NCBI RefSeq assembly: GCF_019711355.1
Contig: NZ_CP081297.1
Location: 1,550,001-1,614,000, forward strand
From: Qipengyuania psychrotolerans
GTDB taxonomy: Bacteria > Pseudomonadota > Alphaproteobacteria > Sphingomonadales > Sphingomonadaceae
DNA length: 64,000 bases
Direction: 5' to 3'
The position numbers and the translations under genes are program-made. Positions 26,285 through 34,870 of this stretch are shown piece after piece (within the stretch, counting starts at the first letter, position 1; each line of letters opens with the position of its first letter). The notes under the pieces were generated by a model, which searched no databases, was not told where the DNA came from, and saw only the letters and a list, made by a program, of their open reading frames with translations.

Positions 26285-27817
26285 ATGGCGGCTAACCGTG
26301 TAGTCATGACTGCACTCGGCCCAGCAAACACACCTGTTATCATCGGCGTTGGCCAAATCAACGACCGGCCCGGCGATCCCGCGGACGGGCTCGACCCCAT
26401 CGGCCTGATGGCAGAGGCGCTGCGCCGCGCCGATGGCGACGCTGGCGGCGGCTGGTTACAGGACTGCGATTCGCTGGCCGTGGTGGCGCAGCTTGGCTGG
26501 CCCCATTTGAACCCGGTTGATGGCAAGCTGGCCGAAACGCTCGGCATTGATCCGGCCCACCGCGAGCAGACGGCGATACCCAGCGGCGATAGCCCGATCC
26601 TGCTCCTCCATGAAGCAGCTAACCGGATCGCGGCGGGCGAAGCTGTCGTTTGCGCCGTAGTTGGGGCAGAAGCCTTGCGCACAGCCGCCCAGCTGGCCGC
26701 TTTGAAACCGCGCAAAGACAAGGCTAAGCCGAACGCCCTTCGCGATGCGAAACACCGTCAGACCATAGGATACGGCCAAAGCTTCGGCCTTGTGGTCCCG
26801 ACCGATGTCTATCCGCTCTATGAAAACGCCTGCCGCGCTGCCTACGGACAGACCTTGGAGGAAGGCCAGGCAGAAAGCGGTGCGATCTGGGAGAAAATGA
26901 GCGAGGTCGCATCGCGCACGCCGAGCGCCTGGCTCCGCACGCCGGTCACAGCCGAAGAAGTCGTGACGCCGACAGAGAATAACCGCCTCATCGCGTTCCC
27001 CTACACCAAGCTACAGGTGGCAAATTCGTCGGTGAACCAAGGCGCGGGCTTTCTCGTTACAAGCCTCGCGGAGGCGCGCAGGCGCAATGTTCCGGAAGAT
27101 CGACTGGTTTACCTTGGCTACGGCGCTGCGGCGCGCAAGGACGGCGATTTCCTCGCCCGTGATAGATACGACGCGTCCTTCAGCCTGACTGTCTCGATCG
27201 AGGAAACGCTGAAGTTGAACGAAGTGTCAGCTGACGATCTTGCGCATGCCGAACTCTATTCCTGTTTCCCCTGCGTCCCGAAAATGGCCCGCAGGGTCCT
27301 GAACTGGCCGCTCGACAAACCGGCGACTGTCTTCGGCGGACTGACGTTCGGCGGAGGACCTATCGGCAATTACATGAGCCATGCTGTTGCCGAAATGGTC
27401 GAACTGCTGCGCGGGACGAAGGACAAGGGTCTGCTCTTCGCCAATGGCGGCTATGCCACCTATAGCCACACGATCATGCTGTCGGGTGCACCAACCGGTG
27501 CGACCTTCCCGCAAGACTTCGACTTTCAGAAAAAAGCCGACGAAAAGCGCGGCCCCATTCCGGACATGGACGAAAACTATGCCGGCCCTGCGACAGTGGA
27601 AACCTATACCGTTTTCTACAATCGGGATGGCAGCGTTCGCGGCGGAGTTGTCGTGGCTCTGACACCGCAGGGCGCCCGCACGCTTGCAGAAATTCCCGGT
27701 GGTGATGAGGCGATGATCGCCTTTTTCACCGATGGCTCAGCAGAGCCCGTTGGCACACAGGGGACCATCTCAACCGGTGATGGCGGTCTCGCGCAGTGGC
27801 ATATGGCTTCGCAATAG
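26285..27817 (+). CDS. Acetyl-CoA acetyltransferase-like thiolase family protein
   Basis: A 510-aa thiolase-superfamily protein of the group annotated as acetyl-CoA acetyltransferase (PRK08257-like). It has N-terminal P-V-I-I-G-V-G-Q-x-N-D-R-P, D-P-I-G-L-M-A-E-A-L, a middle Y-S-C-F-P-C-V-P, G-G-L-T-F-G-G-G-P-I-G-N-Y, and a C-terminal OB-like extension (T-Y-T-V-F-Y-N-R-D-G). These proteins are longer than classical thiolases and their acyl substrate is uncertain; a role in fatty-acid or sterol-type degradation is inferred. It starts 25 bp after tRNA-Gln, with an alternative ATG at 26306, and is followed by an enoyl-CoA hydratase. Confidence 0.82.
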   Translation: MAANRVVMTALGPANTPVIIGVGQINDRPGDPADGLDPIGLMAEALRRADGDAGGGWLQDCDSLAVVAQLGWPHLNPVDGKLAETLGIDPAHREQTAIPSGDSPILLLHEAANRIAAGEAVVCAVVGAEALRTAAQLAALKPRKDKAKPNALRDAKHRQTIGYGQSFGLVVPTDVYPLYENACRAAYGQTLEEGQAESGAIWEKMSEVASRTPSAWLRTPVTAEEVVTPTENNRLIAFPYTKLQVANSSVNQGAGFLVTSLAEARRRNVPEDRLVYLGYGAAARKDGDFLARDRYDASFSLTVSIEETLKLNEVSADDLAHAELYSCFPCVPKMARRVLNWPLDKPATVFGGLTFGGGPIGNYMSHAVAEMVELLRGTKDKGLLFANGGYATYSHTIMLSGAPTGATFPQDFDFQKKADEKRGPIPDMDENYAGPATVETYTVFYNRDGSVRGGVVVALTPQGARTLAEIPGGDEAMIAFFTDGSAEPVGTQGTISTGDGGLAQWHMASQ

Positions 27818-27881
27818 GTTGCAATACCGCACCTGTTTGCCCAAACGGAGCCGACAACAGAATTTGAGAGGACGAGGACCC

Positions 27882-28667
27882 ATGAGCGATTTCGAAATGA
27901 TCAAGACGACCCGCGATGGCCCTGTGCTCACGATCACGCTCAACCGGCCCGAACGCCTCAATGCCTGTCCGCCGCAAATGGCCGACGAGATATTCACTGC
28001 CATTCGCGATCTTGGCGATGCACGCGCGGTGCTGATGCGCGGCGAAGGCAGGGCATTTTGCTCGGGCGCGGATCTGGCTGCCAATGCAGAGATGTCGGTT
28101 AGCGGCGGCGACCGTGCATTTGCCTCACTCAGCCAGCATTACAATCCAATGGTGCAGGCGCTCGCCGCCTTGCCCGTGCCGGTTGTATCCATGGTCCAAG
28201 GACCCGCAGCAGGTGTGGGTTGCTCGATCGCGCTCGCGGCAGATTTCGTACTGTCCGGAAAGAGCGGCTATTTCCTCCAGGCCTTCGTCAATATCGGCCT
28301 CGTGCCCGATGGCGGGTCAAGCTGGATGCTTCCGCGCCTGATCGGCACAGCCCAGGCCACGCGCATGATGATGCTGGGCGAGAAGATCCACGGCGAAGAG
28401 GCAGAGCGAATCGGCCTCATCTACAAATGCGTCGAAGATGATGCCTTGGCTTCCGAGGCGGAAGCGCTGGTGAACAAGCTTGCCAATGGCCCGACAGTGG
28501 CGCTTGGCCAGATGAAGCGAACTTTGCGCGACGGCCTTCAAGCCGACTTTCCCGCCACCCTTGCATCTGAAGCCAACGGCCAACGCATAGCGGGCAGCAC
28601 GCAAGATGCTGTCGAAGGAGCCATGGCTTTCCTGCAAAAGCGCAAAGCCGAATTCAAGGGCGCATAG
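27882..28667 (+). CDS. Enoyl-CoA hydratase/isomerase family protein
   Basis: A 261-aa crotonase-fold protein. The oxyanion-hole segments are G-R-A-F-C-S-G-A-D-L and V-Q-G-P-A-A-G-V-G-C-S-I-A-L-A-A-D, and the trimer helix near P-D-G-G-S-S-W-M-L-P-R is present. The second catalytic region has G-L-V-P-D-G-G, consistent with a hydratase or isomerase. The start follows a GAGG-rich ribosome-binding site (GAGGACGAGGACCC). It lies 64 bp after the thiolase-like gene, so the pair probably works on the same acyl-CoA. Confidence 0.88.
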   Translation: MSDFEMIKTTRDGPVLTITLNRPERLNACPPQMADEIFTAIRDLGDARAVLMRGEGRAFCSGADLAANAEMSVSGGDRAFASLSQHYNPMVQALAALPVPVVSMVQGPAAGVGCSIALAADFVLSGKSGYFLQAFVNIGLVPDGGSSWMLPRLIGTAQATRMMMLGEKIHGEEAERIGLIYKCVEDDALASEAEALVNKLANGPTVALGQMKRTLRDGLQADFPATLASEANGQRIAGSTQDAVEGAMAFLQKRKAEFKGA

Positions 28668-28727
28668 CCATCGCCTTGGCTGCTCCGCGTCTGTCTGCGT
28701 GATAGCGATCCAACAGCACCTCTCATG

Positions 28728-28755
28728 AAAAAGGCGGCCCTCAGGCCGCCTTTAA
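28728..28755. terminator. Bidirectional intrinsic terminator
   Basis: AAAGGCGGCC and GGCCGCCTTT form a 10-bp perfect stem with a 4-nt loop, flanked by As on the left and Ts on the right, so it can terminate both the enoyl-CoA hydratase transcript and the convergent lipoprotein transcript. Confidence 0.85.
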
Positions 28756-28778
28756 CATCATGCACTTGGCCCTGCTTT

Positions 28779-29159
28779 TTAAGCAGGTGTCACGGTGACA
28801 GTTTCGCCAGAGTCACTCGTCGAGGAGAAGCTACCGTCTTCGGCTGTCGCTTCATTGAGCCAGCATTCTGCTTCGTCTTCGCCGGTATCTGTGAAGCAAA
28901 TCTTGCCATCGACAACTTCGGATGTGCCGCTCGATGGATTGCCGTCATCGTCAACGCCGGTCCAGTTGCCATCCGCGTCAATCGAGAAAGGTGAACTGTC
29001 ATCGCCGCTTTGGACAATGTAGTCGCCGGGAGCCACGCCGCCGGGTACGACAGCAACTTCCTCTACCGCTGGTTCGGCCGCCGGCTCAGCCTCTGGCTCT
29101 GCTGCTGGCGAACAGGCCATGACTGCAAGACTGGCCGCGAGTGTGACATAAAATTTCAT
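28779..29159 (-). CDS. Small acidic lipoprotein, 126 aa
   Basis: Begins MKFYVTLAASLAVMACSPAA, a lipobox (A-V-M-A-C) followed by a repetitive P/A/E spacer (about residues 20-40). The C-terminal domain is acidic, rich in D, G, S and T, with two cysteines (K-I-C-F, A-E-C-W). The start at 29159 has an excellent AGGAGG ribosome-binding site; a 12-codon upstream extension has none. It is probably an outer-membrane-anchored periplasmic protein of unknown role. The low-complexity spacer is typical of surface lipoproteins. Confidence 0.8.
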   Translation of the reverse strand: MKFYVTLAASLAVMACSPAAEPEAEPAAEPAVEEVAVVPGGVAPGDYIVQSGDDSSPFSIDADGNWTGVDDDGNPSSGTSEVVDGKICFTDTGEDEAECWLNEATAEDGSFSSTSDSGETVTVTPA

Positions 29160-29315
29160 AATACCCCTCCTGTTTGAAGGGTTGTGACTTATCACACAGG
29201 CTGATGGCGGCCAAATCGCCCACGCAACCGATTGATGCAGATATGATTTCCGATCTCGGTCTCGTGCAATTGACGTGCGAATCTAACCTCGACAATGGAG
29301 AGAATCTATCGTTGG

Positions 29316-30536
29316 CTATTCCCGAGGCGGCATCAGCTTCAATGTTTCTGCCGCAACCGTCCGCCCAATGTCTTCAGCGGCATCGTTTGAGAAACGGTAG
29401 TGAACGCCGCCAACAATTCGTGAAAATGAAACCTCTTCCACCCATTGATCAAAGGTAGGCAGAACCTGCACCACGGCATAGTCGAGAGACCGCGAGCCAA
29501 CTTGCACTCCGCCAGGGGGCGCATCACCCACCTCCGCCTTCAATACCTCAGCTACCGCTGAAGCCCAGCTGCAGTGCGCGCAAGGATACTCAGGATGGTT
29601 TGGAGTGCGGATATAGGGCTCCCAGCCTGGGTCCATTTCCGTTTCCGGACTTCCGTCAATATCAGCGTTCCGGATAGCGGTAATCGGCCGCCAGAAGTTA
29701 TTCCGCAATTTTGCCAGGCCGGTAATTACGCCGGTGTCATCTGTCGCCATGTAAAGCAGTGCTATCATCCGCGCATTGGTCGACGTGCTCCGACCAGGCA
29801 TGTCCGCGATAGCTTCCAGCGTAGGCATGATAATCGGAGTGATCCGGTATCGGGCGATCCGGCTTTGCAGTGATGTTCTTTCAGTGCTTTCTTTTCCGCC
29901 AAGTCGTTTGACTTCGTTGAAGTCTCGCGCCCAGACTTCGCTGCTCAAATCAGGCGGCGGGGGCGGCATGTAGGCTTCAGGATCTTCGAGCGACCAGAAC
30001 GGCAAATTCGCATACCAATCGGGAAATACGGGCAATTGAACAGGGACCCAGGTGCCTGGCGCTGTAACTGGCCGATAGGGGGTCGCGACCCGCTCCGGAT
30101 CGACAGCTCCAGCCATCAATGCAGCAGCCCCTGCGCGTTTGCCAACCGCTACTCCACGCTCCAATTCGTCGCCCTGAGGAAGCGTTGCCAAGGCGAGTTC
30201 ATAGCTGCGCTCGATATCTTCGCTTCTCGAACTGAAATGTGCCAGCAAGACGTGTTTCGCAGCGGTCATTACAGCCGCTTCTACGGAAGCTTCGGCCTCC
30301 TCTGGAGGAAACGATAGATGGCTTTCATAATCCTGCTCGATCGCGTTCGCAGCTTCGAACATCGCCAATGCAAGCTGGGTTTGAGCAAAGAAACGCTCGG
30401 GCGAACTGGACGATTCTTCCCCGCTCGCGATTGTGCGGCCGAACTCGGCCCAATCTGTAACAACGTCAGCATGCGCCGTGGTGCCAGCGCCTAGTGTTCC
30501 AAGCATAGCCGCAACGGCCACGAACTTCTTCATCAT
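29316..30536 (-). CDS. Vanadium-dependent haloperoxidase-like exported protein
   Basis: A 406-aa protein with signal peptide (MMKKFVAVAAMLGTLGAGTT, cleavage near A-H-A) and the PAP2/vanadium-haloperoxidase motifs. The first is K-x-x-x-x-x-R-P in K-L-R-N-N-F-W-R-P, then the catalytic-His loop H-P-E-Y-P-C-A-H-C-S-W-A-S, and S-R-x-x-x-G-x-H in S-R-I-V-G-G-V-H-Y. Known relatives either halogenate with H2O2 or act as phosphatases. The Pro-Cys-Ala-His-Cys loop replaces the canonical Pro-Ser-Gly-His. The ATG at 30536 follows GGGGGGTGG, a usable ribosome-binding site. Confidence 0.82.
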   Translation of the reverse strand: MMKKFVAVAAMLGTLGAGTTAHADVVTDWAEFGRTIASGEESSSSPERFFAQTQLALAMFEAANAIEQDYESHLSFPPEEAEASVEAAVMTAAKHVLLAHFSSRSEDIERSYELALATLPQGDELERGVAVGKRAGAAALMAGAVDPERVATPYRPVTAPGTWVPVQLPVFPDWYANLPFWSLEDPEAYMPPPPPDLSSEVWARDFNEVKRLGGKESTERTSLQSRIARYRITPIIMPTLEAIADMPGRSTSTNARMIALLYMATDDTGVITGLAKLRNNFWRPITAIRNADIDGSPETEMDPGWEPYIRTPNHPEYPCAHCSWASAVAEVLKAEVGDAPPGGVQVGSRSLDYAVVQVLPTFDQWVEEVSFSRIVGGVHYRFSNDAAEDIGRTVAAETLKLMPPRE

Positions 30537-30810
30537 CAGTCCACCCCCCGATATGAACGAGGAGACTAACACTGCTCTGCACACTTGCAATTGCTACATT
30601 GGGGTACAGCTGGCTTTCAAACCCCGGCATAATCAGCGGGGCCGCTAACAAGACTTGGGCTGATCGGCATCTGCGAATATCGAGCCGCGTATCGCCCCGC
30701 CCTATCTCGCCATCCTTCCCCGATGACCAAGAACATCAAAGTTCACGTCAGCAATGGATGGCATAGCTGCGTCTCTCGCGACGCATCAGCTATCCACGCC
30801 CCTGAGTGCA

Positions 30811-32646
30811 TTACTCCTTCGCAGGGGAAGCTAAACTGGTCGCAATCCATGCATCCACCCGCCTCTCCAGAACGTCGAGCGGTACGGGGCCGGAGAGCAA
30901 TACCACATCGTGAAATTCCCGGATGTCGAATCGCTCACCCAAAGCTTCCCGCGAGCGTTCGCGGAGTTCCATGATCTTGAGCTTCCCGATCATGTAGGCG
31001 GTCGCCTGACCTGGATACACGATGTAGCGCTCGATCGCTTTCCGAACGTCCCCTTCAGGATTTGGCGTGTTGGTTTGCAGCCATTCAATCGCCTGTTCCC
31101 GCGACCAGCGCTTGTGATGGATACCGGTGTCCACGACCAGCCGCGCCGCTCGCCATAATTCCATGCCAAGGCGGCCGAAATCGGAATAGGGATCGGTATA
31201 GAAACCCATGTCCTTGCCCAGCTCTTCCGAATAGAGACCCCAGCCCTCGGTATAGGCAGTCACACCGCCGAACCGCCTGAACGGCGGAACGTCGCCTAGT
31301 TCTGTCTGCACAGCGCGCTGCAAGTGGTGACCTGGCACACCCTCGTGATAAGCGAGTGCTTCCAGCTCGTTCTTCGACATGTCTCGCAGATTATAGAGGT
31401 TGACGTAGTATGTGCCCGGCCGGGACCCGTCAGGTGTAGGTGACTGGTAGAATGCCTTGCCCGCCGATTTCTCACGAAATTCCTCGACCGGTTTGACGCG
31501 CAGTTCTGCTTTGGGAAGCGTATTGAAATAGCGGGGAAGCTCGGCTTCCATGGCTCCAAGCACCTTCGCTACATCTGCGAGGTAAGCCTCCCTCGTGGTA
31601 TAGAAATACTGATCGCCGCCGCGCAGGTGGGCGAAGAATTCCTGCAAGGTGCCTTCGAACCCGACTGTCTGCATGATCGCCCGCATCTCTCCGTGGATGC
31701 GTTCAACCTCCCGCAATCCCAGCGAGTGAATCTGATCGGCGGAAAGATCAGTCGTCGTGTAATTGGCCAATCGCTCGGCATAGTATTCAGCTCCGCGAGG
31801 GAGGCGCCAAATGCCATCGTCTGTCGGAGCGTTCGCTTGCTGGCGTTCCATCTCGGCGATCATTCGGCGATAGGCCGGCGCCATATCGTCAACCATCGCC
31901 GCAGCGCCGGCAGCTATCAGCCGATTCTTCTCGGTATCGGAAATCTCAAGCGCGCCGACCTTTTCCTTGAGATCGGCGAAAATCGGTGAATCATCGCCCG
32001 CTTCGAAAGGGGTACCTTTGATGACATTCTTGGCGTCGCTGATCACATAAGCATAGACCCAGCGCGGCGGCGTGACGCCAGCCGCAGCCCTCTCCGCGCT
32101 CTCAGAGATCGCCTGGTCAATCAGTGTATCTGCAGACTGCAAACGGCTGATATAAGCTTCGGCGGTCGCGAGGTCGGACACGCGGTGTATGTTGATGAGG
32201 AAGCTTGGGACAAAACTTTGCAGCCCATTCATCTGGTCGAAGAGGAAATAATTCTCGCGGAACTCGTAGGCTGCGGTGCTCCGGGCGACCTTCGCTTCGA
32301 AAAGATCATACGACAGGCGATCTTCCGTGTTGAGGCTGGCGCGGTCAAACTGATCACGCATTTGCGATACTGTAGCGATGTCGAGCGCCCGGCTCTTTGC
32401 ATCAGCAGCGTCCGACAGCTCGTTCCACTGTCCATAACTTTCATCGACAATGCCGCGATAGGCTTTCGAAACCGGCGACATGGCCAACTGCGCCGTATCG
32501 TAATCTTCGAAAAGCTGAGCGAGCTGAGCACTCTTGTTCGCTTCAGGAGCAATCGCTTCACTCGGGGAACTAGCCACCCCGACCGGCGTCGGAGCTGTCG
32601 CGCAAGCGGAGAGCAATGCAGTGGTGCTGAGCAGCAAAAGGCGCAT
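30811..32646 (-). CDS. DUF885 family lipoprotein (putative metallopeptidase)
   Basis: A 611-aa DUF885 protein. The start MRLLLLSTTALLSACATAPT gives a lipobox (L-L-S-A-C), so it is probably lipid-anchored in the periplasm. The core family signature is visible: Y-H-E-G-V-P-G-H-H-L-Q (HExxxxHH-type metal site), followed by A-Y-T-E-G-W-G-L-Y-S-E and Y-P-G-Q-A-T-A-Y-M-I-G. DUF885 proteins are presumed peptidases or amidases, but the substrate is unknown. It is divergent from the selenium-binding-protein-like gene with a 285-bp gap. Confidence 0.88.
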   Translation of the reverse strand: MRLLLLSTTALLSACATAPTPVGVASSPSEAIAPEANKSAQLAQLFEDYDTAQLAMSPVSKAYRGIVDESYGQWNELSDAADAKSRALDIATVSQMRDQFDRASLNTEDRLSYDLFEAKVARSTAAYEFRENYFLFDQMNGLQSFVPSFLINIHRVSDLATAEAYISRLQSADTLIDQAISESAERAAAGVTPPRWVYAYVISDAKNVIKGTPFEAGDDSPIFADLKEKVGALEISDTEKNRLIAAGAAAMVDDMAPAYRRMIAEMERQQANAPTDDGIWRLPRGAEYYAERLANYTTTDLSADQIHSLGLREVERIHGEMRAIMQTVGFEGTLQEFFAHLRGGDQYFYTTREAYLADVAKVLGAMEAELPRYFNTLPKAELRVKPVEEFREKSAGKAFYQSPTPDGSRPGTYYVNLYNLRDMSKNELEALAYHEGVPGHHLQRAVQTELGDVPPFRRFGGVTAYTEGWGLYSEELGKDMGFYTDPYSDFGRLGMELWRAARLVVDTGIHHKRWSREQAIEWLQTNTPNPEGDVRKAIERYIVYPGQATAYMIGKLKIMELRERSREALGERFDIREFHDVVLLSGPVPLDVLERRVDAWIATSLASPAKE

Positions 32647-32931
32647 GGTATAATCCTCGAATTCTAAAGTTGGCCGACCCTAGCTAGAGTTGAAGCGACA
32701 TGGCCAGCCCCCATGCCTGCTCTCATTGCCACTACCTGCGAACAACATCGGATTTCTGCGGCGCCGTGTCAGGACACCGCCGCCCACCGCGTAAGGTGAA
32801 TATCGGCCCTACAAATAAAGGCGCTCTCGATTCCAGCGGCGAGAAGTCGTTGGCCGGGTGGCAACGATTGGCAAATCCACGGTTCGGATGTTAGGCACCG
32901 TCCACCGGGTCGCAAGCTTGGGGACAATGCA

Positions 32932-34146
32932 ATGTTTCGAAAACTTCTAGCCGTCCTCGGTGCTCTGTCGGCATTCGCCATCAGCGGGCAGTCCGTGGCC
33001 CAAGATGATACCGGGAAATATCTTTACGTCTGGGTTGGCGATCGCGCCGGTGAGGGAAACGACTTCATCGCGGTTATTGATGCCGACCCGGGCTCCACAA
33101 ACTACGGCCGGATCGTCACAAGCAAGGCTTCCGACCAACAGAGCGTGAATGCGCATCACACTGAATATGAGATGCCCGCAAGCGGCATGCTGTTCGCAAA
33201 TGATCACGACGCGAACCGGACGGTAATTTTCGATCTCACGAACCCGTTGGAGCCGCGCCAGGCCGCGGCATTTACGAGCCTTGGCGGCTATAACATGCCG
33301 CACAGCTTCGCTCGCCTGCCGAATGGCAACGTCCTCGCGACATTCCAACACGCAAAACACCAGGCTGGTATGAAGATGCCGATCTTGAGCGGCGGGATCG
33401 TGGAAATTAACGACGCAGGCGAGATGGTGCGTGCGGTCGGGAACGCTGATCCTGCATTCGCCGACGAAGGCCTGCTGCCCTATGGCTTGGCAGTCCTCCC
33501 TGAGATTGACCGGGTACTCGTCACCAACTCCCCCATGGGCGACGACTGGCTGATGACCAGCAACACCTACCAGGTCTTCCAGCTATCAAATCTCGCACTT
33601 CTCGGTACATATCGCCTTGATCCCGGCCCCCGCCTCAATGGTCATATCTCCCCGGAAGAACCGCGGGTCGGGCCGGATGGCGCAGTCTATGTGCACACCC
33701 TGTCATGCGGATTGCAGCGCGTGACCGGCCTCGACGGCCCAGCTCCCCAAGCGCAGTTGGTGCACCAATATCCGGGAAACTGGTGCGGCGTTCCCACGAT
33801 AATGGGCCGATACATGGTGCAGGCCGTGCCCGACATCCATTCCTTCGTTGTCCTCGATATTTCAGACGGGGCTCAACCGGTGGAGGTCTCTCGCCTCGAC
33901 ATGGGAGAGGACTTCGATCCTCATTGGACAGCTTGGGACACCGAAATTCGCAGGCTCGTTGTGACCCCCAGCAAACCTGGCCAACGGATGTATCTTCTCG
34001 AGCTCGATGAAGCGACGGGAGCACTGACGATAGATGATCGCTTCCGCGGCGAAGACAGCGAGGTAGGTTTTAGCTTCGGAAGGCGAAACTGGCCTCACGG
34101 GTGGACCGGGGAAGGCGCACCTCACGGTGCCGTCTTTTCGCGCTGA
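32932..34146 (+). CDS. Exported SBP56/methanethiol-oxidase-like beta-propeller protein
   Basis: A 404-aa protein with a signal peptide (MFRKLLAVLGALSAFAISGQ, cleavage near S-V-A-Q) and sequence features of the selenium-binding-protein 56 / methanethiol oxidase family: Y-L-Y-V-W-V-G-D, N-M-P-H-S-F-A, H-Q-A-G-M-K-M-P-I-L-S-G-G, L-P-Y-G-L-A-V-L-P, D-P-H-W-T-A. It is shorter than typical members (about 460 aa) and shows no C-x-x-C pair. The enzyme activity (methanethiol oxidation) is inferred only. It ends immediately before the tRNA-like fragment. Confidence 0.75.
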   Translation: MFRKLLAVLGALSAFAISGQSVAQDDTGKYLYVWVGDRAGEGNDFIAVIDADPGSTNYGRIVTSKASDQQSVNAHHTEYEMPASGMLFANDHDANRTVIFDLTNPLEPRQAAAFTSLGGYNMPHSFARLPNGNVLATFQHAKHQAGMKMPILSGGIVEINDAGEMVRAVGNADPAFADEGLLPYGLAVLPEIDRVLVTNSPMGDDWLMTSNTYQVFQLSNLALLGTYRLDPGPRLNGHISPEEPRVGPDGAVYVHTLSCGLQRVTGLDGPAPQAQLVHQYPGNWCGVPTIMGRYMVQAVPDIHSFVVLDISDGAQPVEVSRLDMGEDFDPHWTAWDTEIRRLVVTPSKPGQRMYLLELDEATGALTIDDRFRGEDSEVGFSFGRRNWPHGWTGEGAPHGAVFSR

Positions 34147-34153
34147 ACGAAAA

Positions 34154-34190
34154 TGGTAGCGGAGAGGGACTCGCCCCTAGAAACGCGGAT
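34154..34190 (-). repeat. Degenerate 3' half of tRNA-Met (att-like remnant)
   Basis: On the minus strand this segment reproduces the T-arm, acceptor 3' strand and CCA of the intact tRNA-Met at 41629-41705, then diverges. Exact blocks shared are TGGTAGCGGAG, then (after a 1-2 nt deletion) GGGACTCG, and ACGCGGATT. The 5' half of a tRNA is absent, so it cannot be a functional gene. Same orientation as the intact tRNA, as an attachment-site copy would be. Confidence 0.75.
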
Positions 34191-34313
34191 TTGCATTCGA
34201 AACGAATAGGCCTAGTGTGGCGAGCACAGGGGCCCAAAAAAAATCAATAACTGAGGTCGCCTTCTCCCTGTTGGAAGCCCAGGCAATTCGCCGGGCCAGA
34301 TAAGGGATCTTTT

Positions 34314-34778
34314 ATGCGAACTGTTAAATTCGCCATCACTGCTTTCGCATTGGGTGCGTTTGCGGCACCGCTAAGCGCACAGCAGTGGACCGACAACCAG
34401 ACCGAAGTGTGGACTTATGTCTCGGAATCGTGGTCAGAACACGTCGATCCCGGGACTTGGTCCGAAGAGCTCGACCCCAACGGTTATGGCTGGAACACTG
34501 ATTATCCAGTTCCAACCTCGCGCGATCAGATGGCGGCGCGCACCCGCGTTTTCGGCGCCGAGGGCAAAGTGCTCCACTACCAACTGGATCCCATCAAGAT
34601 CGCTGTTAGCGGCGATACCGCTATTGCCTTTTATTACGCCAACGTTGTTGAAACCAATTACGAAGGCAAGCGTGAGAACAGCACGGAACGTTGTGCCGAT
34701 ACCTTGGTAAAGCGAGGTGGCCAGTGGCGTTTCCTCGGTTGGTTCTGTGAAACCAAGAGCTCGGGATCGGACGACTAA
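34314..34778 (+). CDS. Exported NTF2/SnoaL-like protein, 154 aa
   Basis: A small secreted protein: signal peptide MRTVKFAITAFALGAFAAPL with cleavage near L-S-A-Q, then a single domain resembling DUF4440/SnoaL-like NTF2 folds (E-V-W-T-Y-V near the start and W-R-F-L-G-W-F-C at the end). The start follows AAGGGATC (RBS). Such proteins are mostly of unknown function. It is the first gene after the tRNA-like fragment and is followed by an inverted repeat. Confidence 0.75.
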   Translation: MRTVKFAITAFALGAFAAPLSAQQWTDNQTEVWTYVSESWSEHVDPGTWSEELDPNGYGWNTDYPVPTSRDQMAARTRVFGAEGKVLHYQLDPIKIAVSGDTAIAFYYANVVETNYEGKRENSTERCADTLVKRGGQWRFLGWFCETKSSGSDD

Positions 34779-34793
34779 TTCGATAGGTTGCAG

Positions 34794-34827
34794 CGGTTCG
34801 CCCGGCAAAGCGCCAGCCGGCGAACCG
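34794..34827. terminator. Convergent inverted repeat (12-bp stem, one bulge)
   Basis: CGGTTCGCC-C-GGC and GCC-GGCGAACCG form a 12-bp stem with one bulged C and a 9-nt loop, placed between the NTF2-like gene and the end of the truncated hydrolase. There is no U-tract on either side, so terminator activity is only suggested by position. Confidence 0.45.
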
Positions 34828-34870
34828 TTCGATTTGGCGAGATCGAAACAAAGAAAAAGAGCAGTCGAAT

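Noticed and set aside
34154..34190. An intact second tRNA-Met gene.
   Set aside because: Only the 3' half is similar and it carries deletions; no D-arm or 5' acceptor strand follows.
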